Assembly: GCA_019894815.1 (NCBI GenBank)
Contig: JAGXNU010000043.1
Span: forward strand, 1 to 11,509
Source: Promethearchaeota archaeon
GTDB lineage: Archaea; Asgardarchaeota; Lokiarchaeia; Sigyniarchaeales; SOKP01
DNA: 11,509 bases
Direction of reading: 5' to 3'
A program made the position numbers and the translations under genes. Within the stretch, counting starts at the first letter, position 1. Each line of letters starts with the position of its first letter. Shown one piece after another: positions 1 to 6,332 of this stretch. Under the pieces are notes generated by a model. The model saw only the letters and a list, made by a program, of their open reading frames with translations, was not told the DNA's origin and did not search any database.

Positions 1-122
1 TGACATGGTTTAATAGCAGAGTGTTTATTTTCTCCTACTATACGATACAATGTTTTAGTGTACTTCTCTACGAAAGTGTTTGTAATCTTGTTATTTGTTA
101 TATATTGATCCTTCATGCTCAT
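1..122 (-). CDS. taw1: Taw1-like tRNA 4-demethylwyosine synthase, N-terminal fragment (runs off left edge)
   Basis: Only the first 40 codons are in the window; the gene continues past position 1. Reading the minus strand from ATG at 122 gives an open frame with in-frame TAA and TAG codons a short way upstream of the ATG. The segment at residues 25-40 reads LYRIVGENKHSAIKPC, which matches the conserved N-terminal block of archaeal Taw1 and eukaryotic TYW1 (form Y-x-I-x-G-x-H-[ST]-[AG]-V-K-x-C). The next codon begins CA, compatible with the His often seen there. Taw1 is a radical-SAM iron-sulfur enzyme that condenses pyruvate carbons onto N1-methylguanosine-37 of tRNA-Phe to build the tricyclic wyosine base. 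The radical-SAM cysteine motif would lie outside the window and cannot be checked. A two-residue insertion (E31-N32) before K33-H34 is slightly unusual. The start at 122 is favoured over the ATG at 116 because a GGAG sits 7 bases upstream. Confidence 0.72.
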   Translation of the reverse strand, partial: MSMKDQYITNNKITNTFVEKYTKTLYRIVGENKHSAIKPC

Positions 123-129
123 GTACTTT

Positions 130-133
130 CTCC
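130..133 (-). promoter_or_regulatory. Shine-Dalgarno GGAG before the Taw1-like gene
   Basis: On the minus strand GGAG is followed by 7 bases and then ATG at 122. It is the clearest ribosome binding site in the window and decides the start between the two nearby ATGs (122 and 116). Confidence 0.6.
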
Positions 134-238
134 AGAATGATTCAGCAAACTATTAAATGATTATAGATAAAAGTATTTTATCAAAGTTTTAAAAATTATT
201 ATTTAAAATTATAAGTCTTGAAGTAATTAGGAACATAC

Positions 239-248
239 TTATAAAATA
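239..248 (+). promoter_or_regulatory. TATA box for the nucleoside-phosphorylase-like gene, suggesting a leaderless mRNA
   Basis: TTATAAAATA is centred about 26 bases upstream of the TTG at 270, the usual archaeal distance from TATA box to transcription start. No Shine-Dalgarno-like sequence lies between 249 and 269. Together these suggest transcription begins at or next to the start codon. In such an AT-rich region TATA-like strings are common by chance, so this rests on spacing only. Confidence 0.45.
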
Positions 249-269
249 TAATTAAATTTGTATTAATAT

Positions 270-1160
270 TTGGATGAAATACTAATGCTAAATAATATCA
301 AGAGTCAGCTCTTGAATTTCGGATTAAAATTTCTCTCAGTGGACGATAAAATTGTGAGGATGTTATTGGAAACAGCTTCTTCAAATGTAAATGAGATTGT
401 TATTCTACCTGCTGTTAAGCCAGTCATGAAAAAACTTGTTAAAAAATTGCAGAATAAGGTTGTTCGTGGTAGAGTTTACAATGGAATATTAAATGGAATT
501 CGAGTGAGCATTATTTTATCCAATGTTGGTTGTCCAAACATTGCAATGATAATGGAGGGTTTAAAACGTTGCAAGACCAAAGTAGTCTTGCGAGTAGATT
601 TGTGTGGCGGAATACAAGGAAAAGAAGAAGAAATCTACGTTGGTGATGTTTTAGTTCCAAGATTAAGTTATTGCGATGATGGGACATGCCCCCAATATAT
701 TCGTTCAAATGCTTCATTGCAATCTCTATTAAAATCCATAAATAATCCATTGAAAATGATTCAAAATATGGATACAGGCAATCAAATTGTTTATTTCTCA
801 AAACCTAATGAAACTCTAACGGAAGTTCTCATGAAGACTGGTAGGACCATTAATCCAAGGATAAAAGAAGTAGATTTTTGGACAACAGACGCTTTATTTT
901 GCGAAACAGACGAATTTATAAGATCCTTACAATCCATTAACGTACAAGGAATTGATATGGAATCATCAGCTTTATTTTTATTAGGCACGCTTTTTAATAT
1001 AAAAACGGCATCAATTCTTGCGATAACTGATCTTCCAGGTCACCCCAAGTATGATCTCCTGACTACAAATGAACTTCATCCTAATATGGAAAAAGGGATC
1101 GATGAAGCAATTAAAATAGCTATCGAAGCCTTACCTAAAATTAAATCTCTGATTGCTTAA
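270..1160 (+). CDS. Nucleoside phosphorylase-fold protein (uridine/purine phosphorylase family), possibly with altered phosphate site
   Basis: This 296-residue protein has the PNP/UDP phosphorylase fold (PF01048 type). Members cleave the glycosidic bond of a nucleoside using phosphate. Recognisable parts, in order: GRVYNG at 67-72 and a strand ending SNVG at 84-87; VVLRVDLCGG at 105-114, the block holding the phosphate-binding Arg (R108); a TTDALFCET segment at 205-213; GIDMESSA at 227-234 with the sugar-binding Met-Glu pair (M230, E231); and AITDLPG at 251-257 with the likely catalytic Asp D254. Length is normal to slightly long for the family. Two phosphate-site features look changed: the usual R-x-G-[ST] reads R-V-D-L, and the N-terminal P-G-D-P loop reads P-A-V-K (47-50). 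It may therefore be a divergent phosphorylase, a hydrolase, or non-catalytic; substrate is unknown. The start is TTG at 270; an in-frame ATG at 285 would remove five residues. It is divergent from the Taw1-like gene and convergent with the winged-helix gene. Confidence 0.85.
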   Translation: MDEILMLNNIKSQLLNFGLKFLSVDDKIVRMLLETASSNVNEIVILPAVKPVMKKLVKKLQNKVVRGRVYNGILNGIRVSIILSNVGCPNIAMIMEGLKRCKTKVVLRVDLCGGIQGKEEEIYVGDVLVPRLSYCDDGTCPQYIRSNASLQSLLKSINNPLKMIQNMDTGNQIVYFSKPNETLTEVLMKTGRTINPRIKEVDFWTTDALFCETDEFIRSLQSINVQGIDMESSALFLLGTLFNIKTASILAITDLPGHPKYDLLTTNELHPNMEKGIDEAIKIAIEALPKIKSLIA

Positions 1161-1162
1161 TT

Positions 1163-1171
1163 AAAATAAAA
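1163..1171 (-). terminator. T-rich tract downstream of the winged-helix gene
   Basis: On the minus strand, 21 bases after the TGA stop at 1193, the sequence reads TTTTATTTT with more T-rich sequence around it. Archaeal polymerases often stop at T-runs without a hairpin. It sits in the 32-base gap shared by two convergent genes. Evidence is composition and position only. Confidence 0.3.
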
Positions 1172-1192
1172 TCTGAATCATTAAAATTGGCT

Positions 1193-2110
1193 TCATAATC
1201 CCTTTAAAAGCTGTGAAAAATCTGGCTCTTTGAAAAATTCATTGTATTTCTTTAGTAGTTCGATATTGACTAAGTGAATTTTATCATCTTTTTGATTAGT
1301 CACAGTTTTAACCAGATCTAATTCTTTTAGTTTTTTGATATGATACTGGATAGTCCCCGCATAAATATCAAGAGCTTCTCCAATTTTAGAAATTGTGATT
1401 GTTTCCTCTTTAAAAATTGATTCCACAATTTTTGGTATTAAAGGATTCGTGAAGATTACTCGATATTTGTCGAAATTTTCAGGGACTTCTGCGAGAAAAT
1501 AATGCAGAGATTTGCCTAATTTCTTTGAACGTATTAGCTTAAATCGTTCTAAGGTCATCATGTGCTTTAAAAATGGCGTGCGTGTAATATTCAATACTTT
1601 TTCTACTTTTTCATCTCTTGCATGTATTCCCGGGTTATCCTTTATAAAATTTAATATTGATACGAGTTTTTCGTTTGTCAGTATTTCCAGTTTTGTTCTA
1701 CGTTCATTAGTAACAATCCAACTTTTTTCTTCTAAACTGCGAATGGCAAGAAAGATATCTTCTTTACTATATCCTTTCTTGTAAGCTAGCTTTGCAATGC
1801 ATTTTGCATATAACTTTTCAAGGATCGGATATTTCTGGAGTTCTGACTCCGAATCTATTTCAATATCAAAATCAGCATCATAACGTTTTAATTTTAAAAT
1901 ATTCTCCGCAATTGATAATACATCCTTTTCTATTTCAGTTAAATCTTCGATAATTTCTGATGGTTTAGTTGGTCTTGAAGGTTCTTTTACTTCTTTAGCA
2001 TTTAATGGAGTAAAATCTAAATGTCTAAATGAACTTTCCTCTAACTTAGCTTCTTCTTTATTTCCTTTGGGCTCTCTTCTTTTTTCAAGTGACATTTTTA
2101 GAAAGTTCAC
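1193..2110 (-). CDS. Multi-winged-helix DNA-binding protein (ArsR/MarR-like archaeal regulator)
   Basis: A 305-residue soluble protein, probably a transcription regulator. Residues 1-60 are charged, Pro/Glu/Lys-rich and likely disordered. A helical segment (about 60-95) leads into what I read as three winged-helix units. Unit A, about 98-145, reads like GYSKEDIFLAIRSLEEKSWIV and is the least certain. Unit B, about 146-208, contains DNPGIHARD and a helix followed by the wing KLGKSLHYFL, typical of archaeal regulators. Unit C, about 221-285, contains ITISKIGEALDIYAGTIQYH, followed by KKLKELDLVKT; this resembles the ArsR/MarR recognition helix. No ligand domain or metal-binding Cys cluster is visible. 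The start is GTG at 2110, 6 bases after the stop of the upstream membrane-protein gene; an in-frame ATG at 2095 is an alternative. The tight spacing implies co-transcription, so it may act on signals from that membrane protein. The target is unknown. Confidence 0.82.
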   Translation of the reverse strand: MNFLKMSLEKRREPKGNKEEAKLEESSFRHLDFTPLNAKEVKEPSRPTKPSEIIEDLTEIEKDVLSIAENILKLKRYDADFDIEIDSESELQKYPILEKLYAKCIAKLAYKKGYSKEDIFLAIRSLEEKSWIVTNERRTKLEILTNEKLVSILNFIKDNPGIHARDEKVEKVLNITRTPFLKHMMTLERFKLIRSKKLGKSLHYFLAEVPENFDKYRVIFTNPLIPKIVESIFKEETITISKIGEALDIYAGTIQYHIKKLKELDLVKTVTNQKDDKIHLVNIELLKKYNEFFKEPDFSQLLKGL

Positions 2111-2116
2111 TTCATA

Positions 2117-3769
2117 TTACATATTCTGTTCCATAAATTTTATGAATTCAAATTGTTCATCGACGTTCATAAAATTCAATTGTTCTATGATTTTATCATA
2201 ATGTTCTGATTTTACATTAGGTAATTTTTTGATTCTTTTAATCAATTTTAATGGTATCTCTTTATACAGCTGTTTAACGGATTCAATATATTTTAATTGT
2301 TCCTCTTTCGCTAAATATGCCAACTCCTTTAATAAAGCCATTTTATCTTCCTGTGGAATATCTAGCTCTAATAATATTCTCCTGATGTCTTTTGACAATA
2401 CCGTGAAAATTTTTGTGAAGTATTGTTTTACCATTAATTTGTCCTTATCATTCTTTACTGGTAAGAGTGATTCATGAAGCTTTAGTTGTTCATTATCATG
2501 CTTTATTTTTGTTTTCTTATCATCTTTTAAAGTAATTGTTGATGCTATTGGAGGTGTAACTTTTAATGATTCCTTAGTAGTATCTTCAGGTGTTTCCTCT
2601 TCAGATACAATTTCTTCTTGTTTTATTTCAGTTATACTAATTTCATCTTCAGGTTTTTCGAGTTTTCCTGTTCTTATTAGAGGCGGTTGTGAATCATCCT
2701 CTTCTTTTGGCAGTTCTTCAGGAACGTGTTTTAAAGGATCTTGTTTTAGTTCTAGTTCTCTTTTTTCTTCAATTATAACAGGAAGCTCTTTTCCCCAATT
2801 GAAGGGTTTTCCTGCAACCAATAAGAATAATAAAATACCTTTAAGGAGAATGAATATACCTATTGAAAAAATTGCTGTACCAAATATCCCTAAAATAAAG
2901 ACTTTAAAAGCATCTGATGCGGTGAATTCGCTTTTTATCCAAATCTCTTCTCTTTTTCTGAGATCAATGAGTAATATAATTATGGGAATTAATGAAATAC
3001 CAATAATAATTGCGATAAGAATGACAATTGTTAAAATTTCATTTATTGGACCTATTAGAGCTATGAGAAACTCTATTCCAGCTATGATAGAATACCCGTT
3101 TATTCCTGTAATAAATAAATTAGCTAATACCAATAAAAATATGATGAATCCAGCACTAGCAGAAAAAGAATTTAGTGAATTCTTAAGTTTTAAACCAAAA
3201 TTATAAGCTTTGTGATGCTTATCTTTGCTATAAATAGCTACATAAATGAATATCAATATTCCTTTTACTAAAATTAAAACACCAGATCCATAAAAAATAC
3301 ACCCTAAAATACCATAACAGAATGTATCCAGTAGTAATTCATCGTATTTTTCTTCTTTGATTTTTGGAGTAATTTGTTTTATATCGTAATAAGCTATAGA
3401 TAAACCCGCAACAGAGATGAGCACGTTACTAACTAACCCATTAATCCAATTAGCAGGATCAATAAAAATCCAACTAGTTGTTAATAACACGCAAGACAAG
3501 ATAAGAATGGGAATAAAAGCCAAAGTATCTATTCTTTTAATTGCTTTGCTAAATTTCACTCTATTTCTCTCTCTTATTGCCTCTCTAGAGTAAGATTTAA
3601 CTGGTGGAACTTGCCGCCTTACTGAGGGTTGCTTGAATTCTACTCCTGCTAGTGTAAATGGCATGCCACACATTTCACAGAAAACTTGGACTCGATCTTC
3701 TATGAGTTGTTTTAATTCTGAAGGAAAAGCGAACCCACACTCACGGCAAATATATAGAGTTTTTACCAT
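2117..3769 (-). CDS. Zinc-ribbon multi-spanning membrane protein with acidic linker and C-terminal helical domain
   Basis: A 550-residue protein that I do not recognise as a named family. It begins with a zinc ribbon: Cys8-x2-Cys11 and Cys31-x2-Cys34. A basic stretch (about 50-80) follows, then hydrophobic segments at about 83-104, 112-130, 150-180, 205-225, 228-243, 245-269 and 288-319. Residues 330-440 are acidic, Pro/Glu/Lys-rich and probably a flexible cytoplasmic linker. Residues 445-550 form a charged helical domain. The membrane part looks internally duplicated: an ILG...KGIL pattern at 154-172 (G156, K169-G170) recurs at 292-313 (G294, K310-G311). No enzyme motif is visible. The zinc ribbon is probably cytoplasmic, placing both ends inside, though topology is inferred. 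The winged-helix gene follows after 6 bases, suggesting a shared transcript and a signalling or scaffold role. Start ATG at 3769 has only a weak GTGAG upstream. Confidence 0.8.
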   Translation of the reverse strand: MVKTLYICRECGFAFPSELKQLIEDRVQVFCEMCGMPFTLAGVEFKQPSVRRQVPPVKSYSREAIRERNRVKFSKAIKRIDTLAFIPILILSCVLLTTSWIFIDPANWINGLVSNVLISVAGLSIAYYDIKQITPKIKEEKYDELLLDTFCYGILGCIFYGSGVLILVKGILIFIYVAIYSKDKHHKAYNFGLKLKNSLNSFSASAGFIIFLLVLANLFITGINGYSIIAGIEFLIALIGPINEILTIVILIAIIIGISLIPIIILLIDLRKREEIWIKSEFTASDAFKVFILGIFGTAIFSIGIFILLKGILLFLLVAGKPFNWGKELPVIIEEKRELELKQDPLKHVPEELPKEEDDSQPPLIRTGKLEKPEDEISITEIKQEEIVSEEETPEDTTKESLKVTPPIASTITLKDDKKTKIKHDNEQLKLHESLLPVKNDKDKLMVKQYFTKIFTVLSKDIRRILLELDIPQEDKMALLKELAYLAKEEQLKYIESVKQLYKEIPLKLIKRIKKLPNVKSEHYDKIIEQLNFMNVDEQFEFIKFMEQNM

Positions 3770-3793
3770 CTATCTCACATTATAATATTTATG

Positions 3794-3818
3794 ATTTTAT
3801 TTTATTTTATTTATTTTT
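3794..3818. repeat. ATTTT pentamer tract in the promoter region of the zinc-ribbon membrane protein
   Basis: On the plus strand ATTTT occurs three times in a row (3794-3808), followed by ATTT and ATTTTT. On the minus strand this is an A-rich run ending 25 bases before the ATG at 3769, and its near end overlaps the expected TATA-box position. It may be the core promoter, and copy number changes would alter spacing. The rest of 3770-3956 is AT-rich with no RNA gene seen. Confidence 0.45.
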
Positions 3819-3835
3819 GTAGAGTTCAATGAGAA

Positions 3836-3851
3836 ATAACCAATTAGTTAT
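3836..3851. promoter_or_regulatory. Imperfect palindrome, possible operator upstream of the zinc-ribbon membrane protein
   Basis: ATAACCAATTAGTTAT is symmetric except for one mismatched pair (positions 6 and 11 of the 16). It lies 67-82 bases upstream of the ATG at 3769. A dimeric winged-helix protein, such as the one encoded two genes on, binds sites of this kind, so autoregulation is possible. AT-rich DNA yields such palindromes by chance, so confidence is low. Confidence 0.2.
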
Positions 3852-3956
3852 CATGACGAAATTATCAAAATTCTTTTTAAATGATTATTATAGAATAAGG
3901 ATGTATCTTATTTTATTAAATATAAATGGAGTCCAATTTTTAATTCCTTGAATAGC

Positions 3957-4466
3957 TCACTCATATTTTCCTATTAGCTGAATCCAGTTGATTTTTTCAA
4001 CAGTAGGATGGAGAAAATGATCATCATCGACGATATTATATTCTAAGTTTGAAAATAGAATGTTTGATAGCGATTTTGATTTCTTTATTGATGCGGTTAA
4101 ATCATTCTTTCCATGAAATATAACTATTGGCACATCAATTGGTTGGAATTTTGAAGGATTTATCAAATTAGCTCCGAAAAATGGGGCCAAAAGAATTAAC
4201 AATTTTACTTTTTCGGGTTGTTTAAGTGTATATGTGGCACCTAACAAAGCTCCGAAACTTGAGCCAATAATGATCCAATTTTCTTTATCTTTTAAAATTG
4301 TCTCCAATTGGAGCATTCTTTTTTTCAACAATGCTTTGATTGAAATACTAGAAATATAAGGTTCAAAATCTGGAGTAAGAATCTCAGGAAAAATATTCTT
4401 TAGTAATCTTCCTTTAAAACCTTTTCCGGATGATTCTAATCCATGGATAAATATAATATTCCTCAT
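3957..4466 (-). CDS. Small alpha/beta hydrolase (YqiA/UPF0227-like esterase)
   Basis: A 169-residue single-domain alpha/beta hydrolase, short for the fold but complete. The N-terminus MRNIIFIHGLESSGKG carries the HG oxyanion-hole motif (H8-G9). The nucleophile elbow is GSSFG at 68-72, making S70 the nucleophile. The acid is probably D122 in FHGKNDLTA, and the base H150 in DDDHFLH (H153 is the alternative). The closest family I can suggest is the YqiA/UPF0227 group of small esterases, which share the short lid-less form and HGLxSS start. There is no signal peptide, so it should be cytoplasmic. The substrate is unknown. It is the last gene of the minus-strand run, 21 bases after the ECF-S/DUF2085 gene, probably co-transcribed with it. 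No clear Shine-Dalgarno precedes ATG 4466. Confidence 0.85.
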   Translation of the reverse strand: MRNIIFIHGLESSGKGFKGRLLKNIFPEILTPDFEPYISSISIKALLKKRMLQLETILKDKENWIIIGSSFGALLGATYTLKQPEKVKLLILLAPFFGANLINPSKFQPIDVPIVIFHGKNDLTASIKKSKSLSNILFSNLEYNIVDDDHFLHPTVEKINWIQLIGKYE

Positions 4467-4487
4467 AGTGTTAGGCTCTATAGATTC

Positions 4488-5531
4488 TTAATAGATAATA
4501 TCATCAGTATCAGACAATCGATCCATTTCATTAGTCAATTTTTTCATGTCTCTTTTATATCCAAAGTAGATTAATAGAAATAAGGCACCAAAATAGATCG
4601 TGATAATTATAAGCATGAAGAAATAATACTCTCGAGTGAAATTTAATAAATTCAAGGCAATTCCAATTAAAAATCCGGTTATCAACCTTGATTCTGTCGT
4701 GCTTTTTCTATACTTTAATTTTTGAGTACCCCAATCAATCATTCCAATGATTGGAAGTATTATGCATAAAATTACAGCGATTTCAGGATTGAGATGTGCG
4801 CCTGACATTAATTCAATTAAATGAACACTAAACATTGAGATTAATGCCCCGATTATGACGCCAGAGCATCTTGAACAAAAGTAGAATTTCGTTCGTCCAA
4901 ATTGAAAAAAAAAAGTATGATCACTAGCGGAAATCGGATGATGAGTAAGAAGTTGATTATAAACATGGCGTTCCCGAGATGAAAATATCTTATCATACGC
5001 AATTAATAAAAGTGGAATTGGTAGAATCATGGATATTAAAGCTTGAGTAAAGAACATGAATCCGTAATTAATGAATAGCACTTCCATTTCCAGTGAAACT
5101 GGATGGAATAAGAACTGAAAGAGAACTATTAAAATCATCACGATAAAAGAAGTTATTACCAAAATCAAAAAAGTATAATAAACTTTCATCCCTTCATGAT
5201 ATTTTAAGGGTTTATACTTGTATATTCCACAAAATAATCCAAGTAAAGCTACTAAAAGGCACCAATCAAAATAAATGACCTTATAAAATGTTACTTGAAT
5301 AAGAAGCTCTCCAATGAATCCTGAAACAAATCCAATATAAGGTCCTGCTAAAACTGCCAAGAATGTAAATAGTAATAAAGACGTGCTAAATTGTATTATA
5401 TATCCACTATTGTTGATATAATTGGAGGAAATGGATCCAAAAGCTTCTGAGATATAGAAATAGTTCATGATTATAAAAACAACAGTAAAAAGATTCAAAA
5501 ATATTGTCCTTAAAATCTTTTTGTCAGTCAT
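4488..5531 (-). CDS. Membrane protein joining an ECF S-component-like half to a DUF2085 half
   Basis: A 347-residue protein with about nine hydrophobic segments. The first half (about 8-180) resembles substrate-binding S components of ECF vitamin transporters: a glycine-rich helix GPYIGFVSGFIGE at 63-75, then a helix ending LLGLFCGIYKYK. This is a pattern-based call. The second half (about 188-330) matches DUF2085 (PF09858 as I recall it): HHP at 197-199, a soluble-facing loop with FFFQFG, then CSRCSG at 219-224 (C219, C222), then GMIDWGTQ at 263-270 and SRLITGFLIG. The CxRCxG motif suggests metal or redox chemistry, but DUF2085 function is not established to my knowledge. The usual Cys-His pair of DUF2085 is His-His-Pro here. 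No ATPase or T component is nearby. ATG 5531 is preceded by AGTGAT, 6 bases away, a plausible ribosome site. It lies 46 bases after the upstream paralog gene. Confidence 0.75.
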   Translation of the reverse strand: MTDKKILRTIFLNLFTVVFIIMNYFYISEAFGSISSNYINNSGYIIQFSTSLLLFTFLAVLAGPYIGFVSGFIGELLIQVTFYKVIYFDWCLLVALLGLFCGIYKYKPLKYHEGMKVYYTFLILVITSFIVMILIVLFQFLFHPVSLEMEVLFINYGFMFFTQALISMILPIPLLLIAYDKIFSSRERHVYNQLLTHHPISASDHTFFFQFGRTKFYFCSRCSGVIIGALISMFSVHLIELMSGAHLNPEIAVILCIILPIIGMIDWGTQKLKYRKSTTESRLITGFLIGIALNLLNFTREYYFFMLIIITIYFGALFLLIYFGYKRDMKKLTNEMDRLSDTDDIIY

Positions 5532-5577
5532 GTATTATCACTAAATAAAGATGCTATATAATTCTAATCAAATAAAA

Positions 5578-6237
5578 CTAATAAAAAATCTCGTCAAGTT
5601 CATCTATTAACTTTTGTTTTGTGAGATCAAATCCCTTGCGAAGTGTAGTTGTAATAAAATTTTTACCAATAGCAACTTTTAGAACGCTATCATCCTCCTC
5701 AACGATTTTTATACCAGCTTCGTTTAAATCTAATTGTGCTTTTAGGGCTTGATAAGCTTTCTCTTTAGTTTTATATGTTACTCTTGATAACTCATTATAA
5801 GTCTTAACGTCTTCTTTTATATCTAACAGTATTAATGCTTCTTTAACTTGTGAAGTAAATAATTGCTTTGAAACAGCTTCTAGTCTGCTATAATTCTTAT
5901 GTGTTTTTTTGCATTGTCTCGTAGTTTGATCATTTTCAAGATAAGTTTTGAACGTTTTATTTATGATTTCATTAAAGGAGGATTCCGAGTATCCTCCATT
6001 TAGGATCAAACTTCTTGCAGAATCTAAACTCAATTTAATCTGTTCAGTTGTACCCACTTTTGCATCTTTATCAGTCCAATATTTATAAAAAGAAGTCACT
6101 ATAGGTTTCACAACAAAATTTAATACTCCTGCATCTAATTCAGAATCCAGAATATCTTTACCATAACCAAGTGATACATTCATTTGGTGGAGCATTCTTT
6201 CTTGAACAAGAATATAATTTCTTTCTACATGTTCCAT
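5578..6237 (-). CDS. Helical protein of unknown family, paralog B of a tandem pair
   Basis: A 219-residue soluble, mostly helical protein that I do not recognise. It is a paralog of the next gene upstream (225 residues); hand alignment gives about 40% identity along almost the full length with one single-residue gap. Shared blocks: HVERNY at 3-8; ELDxGxLNFVVxPxVxSFYxYW across 33-54; RQxxKxHKNYxxL at about 107-119; IVEED at about 178-182; and LRxGFxL near 199-205. Signal peptide, membrane segment and Cys pairs are absent. The invariant aromatic and charged residues suggest a conserved fold or binding surface, not clearly a catalytic site. ATG at 6237 is supported by the paralog. Ninety-five bases separate it from the upstream paralog, so it may have its own promoter; the ECF-S/DUF2085 gene follows after 46 bases. 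Confidence 0.78.
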   Translation of the reverse strand: MEHVERNYILVQERMLHQMNVSLGYGKDILDSELDAGVLNFVVKPIVTSFYKYWTDKDAKVGTTEQIKLSLDSARSLILNGGYSESSFNEIINKTFKTYLENDQTTRQCKKTHKNYSRLEAVSKQLFTSQVKEALILLDIKEDVKTYNELSRVTYKTKEKAYQALKAQLDLNEAGIKIVEEDDSVLKVAIGKNFITTTLRKGFDLTKQKLIDELDEIFY

Positions 6238-6332
6238 TACGAAATACCAATTAATTGATTATTATATTCTTTAAAAATAGAATATTTAATATTAAACTAG
6301 AATAATCCATAAAATTAATAGTTTGGTTATTA

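Noticed and set aside
1..137. Plus-strand frames open from the left edge (ending near 108 and 137)
   Set aside because: They are the antisense of the Taw1-like start, with no recognisable motif in either translation.
511..988. Two minus-strand open frames inside the nucleoside-phosphorylase-like gene
   Set aside because: The plus-strand frame has clear family motifs; these antisense frames show none and have no ribosome site.
2799..3206. A 135-codon plus-strand open frame opposite the zinc-ribbon membrane protein
   Set aside because: It lies fully inside the antisense of a well-supported membrane-protein gene; its Ile/Asn/Met-rich translation is what the reverse of hydrophobic codons gives.
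3853..3951. A 32-codon ATG frame on the plus strand between the hydrolase and the zinc-ribbon gene
   Set aside because: No ribosome site, no recognisable motif, low complexity Ile/Leu-rich translation, and such short frames are expected by chance in AT-rich intergenic DNA.
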